Source of the DNA: Amycolatopsis sacchari
GTDB lineage: Bacteria; Actinomycetota; Actinomycetes; Mycobacteriales; Pseudonocardiaceae
Direction: 5' to 3'
NCBI RefSeq assembly: GCF_900114035.1
Contig: NZ_FORP01000031.1
Coordinates: 1-64,000 of the forward strand
DNA: 64,000 nucleotides
Part shown: positions 61,910 to 64,000 of the stretch, piece after piece
How the letters are laid out: the number at the start of each line of letters is the position of its first letter
Numbering within the stretch: the stretch's first letter is position 1
Position numbers and translations under genes: made by a program
Notes under the pieces: model-generated
What the model saw: only the letters and a program-made list of their open reading frames with translations
The model's database searches: none
Told to the model about the DNA's origin: nothing

Positions 61910-62414
61910 GCGGCGTCAGCAGCCGGTGCGCCGGGCGGAGCGCCCGGTCGACCGGGTCCTCGGGCTCGGCGGGCTCGCCGGGGCCGGGGCGGTACTCGAC
62001 GTCGGTCACCGGCGGCACCGTGCCGCAGCCGGCGCAGAACCCACCGCGGGACAGCACGCTGCCGCAGTCGACGTGCACGTACAGCGCGCGCGGGCCGTTC
62101 GGCGCCTGGTGGGTGTTGCCCCAGTCGTTGAGCGCGTGCAGCGTCGGCCACAGGTCCAGACCGGTGGCCGTCAGCCGGTACTCCGGCCGCCCCGGCCGGT
62201 GCTCGGCGCGGTCCAGCACGCCGGCCGCGACCAGCCGGTCGAGCCGCACCGTGAGCACCGCCTTGGGGATCGCCAGGTGCCGGTAGAGGTCGGTGAACCG
62301 CCGCACGCCGAAGAACAGGTCCCGCAGGATCAGCAACGTCCAGCGCTCGCCGACGATCTCCAGCGTGCGCGCGATCGAGCACTCCTGCCCGGTGTAGTCG
62401 GACTTCAGGGCCAT
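61887..62414 (-). CDS. HxlR-family regulator
   Basis: A 175-residue winged-helix regulator. The start has the HxlR Cys and core helices: TGQECSIARTLEIVGERWTL, LILRDLFFGVRRFTDLYRHL, and GVLDRAEHRPGRPEYRLTAT. A 60-residue tail includes CGSVLSRGGFCAGCG, a possible metal-binding cluster absent from minimal HxlR proteins. HxlR regulators often sense aldehydes, hypochlorite or quinones. Probably independent of the MEDS genes. Confidence 0.88.
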   Translation of the reverse strand: MALKSDYTGQECSIARTLEIVGERWTLLILRDLFFGVRRFTDLYRHLAIPKAVLTVRLDRLVAAGVLDRAEHRPGRPEYRLTATGLDLWPTLHALNDWGNTHQAPNGPRALYVHVDCGSVLSRGGFCAGCGTVPPVTDVEYRPGPGEPAEPEDPVDRALRPAHRLLTPLSTPAGR

Positions 62415-62478
62415 GACCCCAGCGTAACGGCGGGTTCGGTGAGCAGACCGGCTCCCGGGCGGCGTCGGCCGGGAGCGG

Positions 62479-63330
62479 TCAGGGCTTGCGGCCCACGACG
62501 CCCGCGATGCAGCGGGCCGCCTTGCTGAGCGGGGTCAGCCGGGGGCCGTCCGGCCACCACTCGTCACAGGCCACCAGGCCGGGGTCCGTCGTCGCGTTGG
62601 GCTTGACGATCTCCAGCCCCGGCAGCATCGCGAGGATCTCGTCCCGCGTGCGGAACCGGCCCGCCCCCATCGGCCCGTGCACGAGGATGTCCTCGATCCG
62701 CTTGGCCACCTCGGTCAGCTCCGGCACCTGCGGGTCGTAGAAGTGCGAGAACACCACGTACGAACCCGGCGCGAGCGCGTCGATGTACTCCCGCATCACC
62801 TCGGGCCCGCCGTCGCCCTCCAGGTGGTGCAGCGTGCCCACGTGCAGCAGCACCAGCGGCTGGGCGAAGTCCAGGTGCCGGCGCACGACCTCGTGCCCCA
62901 GCACGGTCGAGGGCGTGAAGATGTCCGCCTCGACCATGTGGACGTTCTCGTTCTCCTCGAGCAGCGCCCGCCCGTGCGCGAGCACGACCGGGTCGTTGTC
63001 CACGTAGACCACCCGAGAGTCCGGGTTGCTGCGCTGCACGATCTGGTGGGTGTTCTCCGCGGTCGGCAGGCCCGAGCCGCAGTCCAGGTACTGGTCGATC
63101 TTCGTCTGCGTGGCGAGGAACCGGCAGGCGCGGTTGAGGAACCCCCGGTTGCCCCTGGCGATGTCCACCGCCTCGGGCACCGCCTCGTTGATCTTGCGCA
63201 TCACCGCCCGGTCCACCTCGTAGTGGTCCTTGCCACCGAGGAACCCGTCGTAGATACGGGCGATGCTCGGCCTGGTCGGGTCGACCCCGACCGGGACCTG
63301 GCTCGGTGAGGTGGGCGGCGCACCGGTCAT
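62479..63330 (-). CDS. SAV2177-type SAM methyltransferase (second copy)
   Basis: A 283-residue member of the same family as the gene at 56404-57207. It opens with SIARIYDGFLGGKDHYEVDR, the SAM motif is YLDCGSGLPTAENTHQIVQR, then VVYVDNDPVVLAHGRALLEE. LVLLHVGTLHHLEGDG is the later motif. The two proteins share the family layout but clearly differ in sequence, so they are not a recent duplication. Substrate unknown. ATG at 63330. Confidence 0.87.
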   Translation of the reverse strand: MTGAPPTSPSQVPVGVDPTRPSIARIYDGFLGGKDHYEVDRAVMRKINEAVPEAVDIARGNRGFLNRACRFLATQTKIDQYLDCGSGLPTAENTHQIVQRSNPDSRVVYVDNDPVVLAHGRALLEENENVHMVEADIFTPSTVLGHEVVRRHLDFAQPLVLLHVGTLHHLEGDGGPEVMREYIDALAPGSYVVFSHFYDPQVPELTEVAKRIEDILVHGPMGAGRFRTRDEILAMLPGLEIVKPNATTDPGLVACDEWWPDGPRLTPLSKAARCIAGVVGRKP

Positions 63331-63419
63331 GACTGCCTCGCAGGACGTTCGCGTTCGACGCTGGACGTACTGAGAGTAGTGGCCCGTGACACACCCCAGG
63401 AAGGGGCCGTCCGGTGTGC

Positions 63420-64000
63420 TCAGATCAGGCCGTTGCGCAGGGCGTACGAGACGGCGTGGGTCCGGTTGCGCAGCCCCAGGCGCGTGGTCAGCTTGTGCAG
63501 GATGTTCTTCACGGTGCGTTCCGAGTACGACATCTCCGCCGCGATCTCCGCGGTGTCCTGGCCCTGCGCGAGCAGCCGCAGCACCGTGGTCTCCCGCGTG
63601 GACAGGCCGGTGGGCGTCAGCTCGTTCGGCACCAGCACGTCGCGGTGCAGCCGCGCCATGCCCTGCAGCACCTGCCCCAGCTGTTCCGGTGGCAGGTAGC
63701 CGAAGCCGCGGGCGGCGTCGGCGACGGCCTTGCGCAGCCGTTCCGGCGTCACCTCCTTGCGGGGCACGAGCACGACGAGGCCGCTCTCGATCGCCTTCCA
63801 CAGTTCGGCGGGCTGGGGCGGGTCGGCGACGAGTACGAGCCGGGTGTGGCGGGCGGTCTCGCCGACCAGGTAGGGCAGCGTGCGGAGGTCGTCGGCGACG
63901 GCCACCAGCACCCCGGCCTGCCTCGGGTCGCCGTCGGCGAGCCGCAGCCCCGGCTGGGTGCGCAGCACGCTGAGCAGTCCGGTGCGCAGCAGCGGGTCGG
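63420..64000 (-). CDS. LuxR/NarL-type response regulator, cut by window end
   Basis: The C-terminal 193 or so residues of a response regulator; the N-terminus lies beyond base 64000. The visible frame starts DPLLRTGLLSVLRTQPGLRL, which fits the start of a receiver domain. The C-terminal LuxR helix-turn-helix is TGLSTRETTVLRLLAQGQDT and the YSERTVKNILHKLTTRLGLR segment. The phospho-accepting Asp region looks atypical (LVLVADPPQPAELW). The final residues are HAVSYALRNGLI. A cognate kinase is not visible nearby. Confidence 0.82.
   Translation of the reverse strand, partial: DPLLRTGLLSVLRTQPGLRLADGDPRQAGVLVAVADDLRTLPYLVGETARHTRLVLVADPPQPAELWKAIESGLVVLVPRKEVTPERLRKAVADAARGFGYLPPEQLGQVLQGMARLHRDVLVPNELTPTGLSTRETTVLRLLAQGQDTAEIAAEMSYSERTVKNILHKLTTRLGLRNRTHAVSYALRNGLI

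Overview
This window comes from a very GC-rich actinobacterium. Codons end almost always in G or C, GTG starts are common, no insertion sequence is visible, and many genes have a TANNNT hexamer 5-8 bases before the start codon, which suggests leaderless transcripts. The core gene order (ilvB-ilvN-ilvC, serA, leuB, cimA, gltX beside tRNA-Gln and tRNA-Glu) and the families present (DUF397, XRE/DUF5753, SAV2177-type methyltransferases, MEDS sensors, DUF6292) point to Pseudonocardiaceae, probably near Amycolatopsis. That assignment is an inference from gene content, not a measured placement.

Left part (1-28.7 kb): DinB-like protein, sugar-dehydrogenase lipoprotein, DoxX and ilvD come first. They are followed by a transporter/hydrolase/amidase cluster (5.1-9.8 kb) resembling parts of the biuret/cyanurate route. 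The branched-chain amino acid and serine genes run from 10.3 to 22.5 kb, interrupted by a large secreted subtilisin. Two units, ilvBNC and cimA, carry short leader peptides rich in Ile/Val/Leu codons followed by alternative hairpins and a terminator, so transcription attenuation is likely. A FAH-family protein, a TylF-like methyltransferase, a GC-rich repeat-filled gap, a FAD monooxygenase, gltX, a HAD phosphatase and two tRNAs complete this part.

Middle part (28.9-47.4 kb): A copper locus (28.9-35.0 kb) contains CopC, CopD, two type-1 copper proteins and a YceI-like protein. It also holds two neighbouring genes sharing four copies of a roughly 45-residue His-containing repeat that I do not recognise; one of these genes also encodes a cupredoxin and is broken by an in-frame TAG. 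Next is a CoA-based dicarboxylate pathway (35.0-41.1 kb): CaiB transferase, acyl-CoA dehydrogenase, MHS transporter, MaoC hydratase, CitE lyase and an IclR regulator, with a shared GTTCGTAYAT motif at three promoters. It resembles the itaconate/methylsuccinate route. Small regulator-enzyme pairs follow: MarR with a metallo-beta-lactamase-fold hydrolase, and LacI with an epoxide hydrolase and a quinone oxidoreductase, each with palindromic operators.

Right part (47.4-64 kb): an NB-ARC/TPR protein, an acyltransferase-SGNH protein, gabT-gabD with a LysR regulator, a nucleotidyltransferase remnant, and a set of signalling genes. The last group includes a CHASE3-HAMP protein that has lost its kinase residues, a MEDS-STAS/MEDS-HATPase pair that looks like a partner-switching module, XRE, HxlR, YheO-like and LuxR regulators, and two SAV2177-type methyltransferases. 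The strongest candidates for undescribed biology are the repeat proteins of the copper locus, the paired attenuators, and the degenerate kinase next to the MEDS pair.
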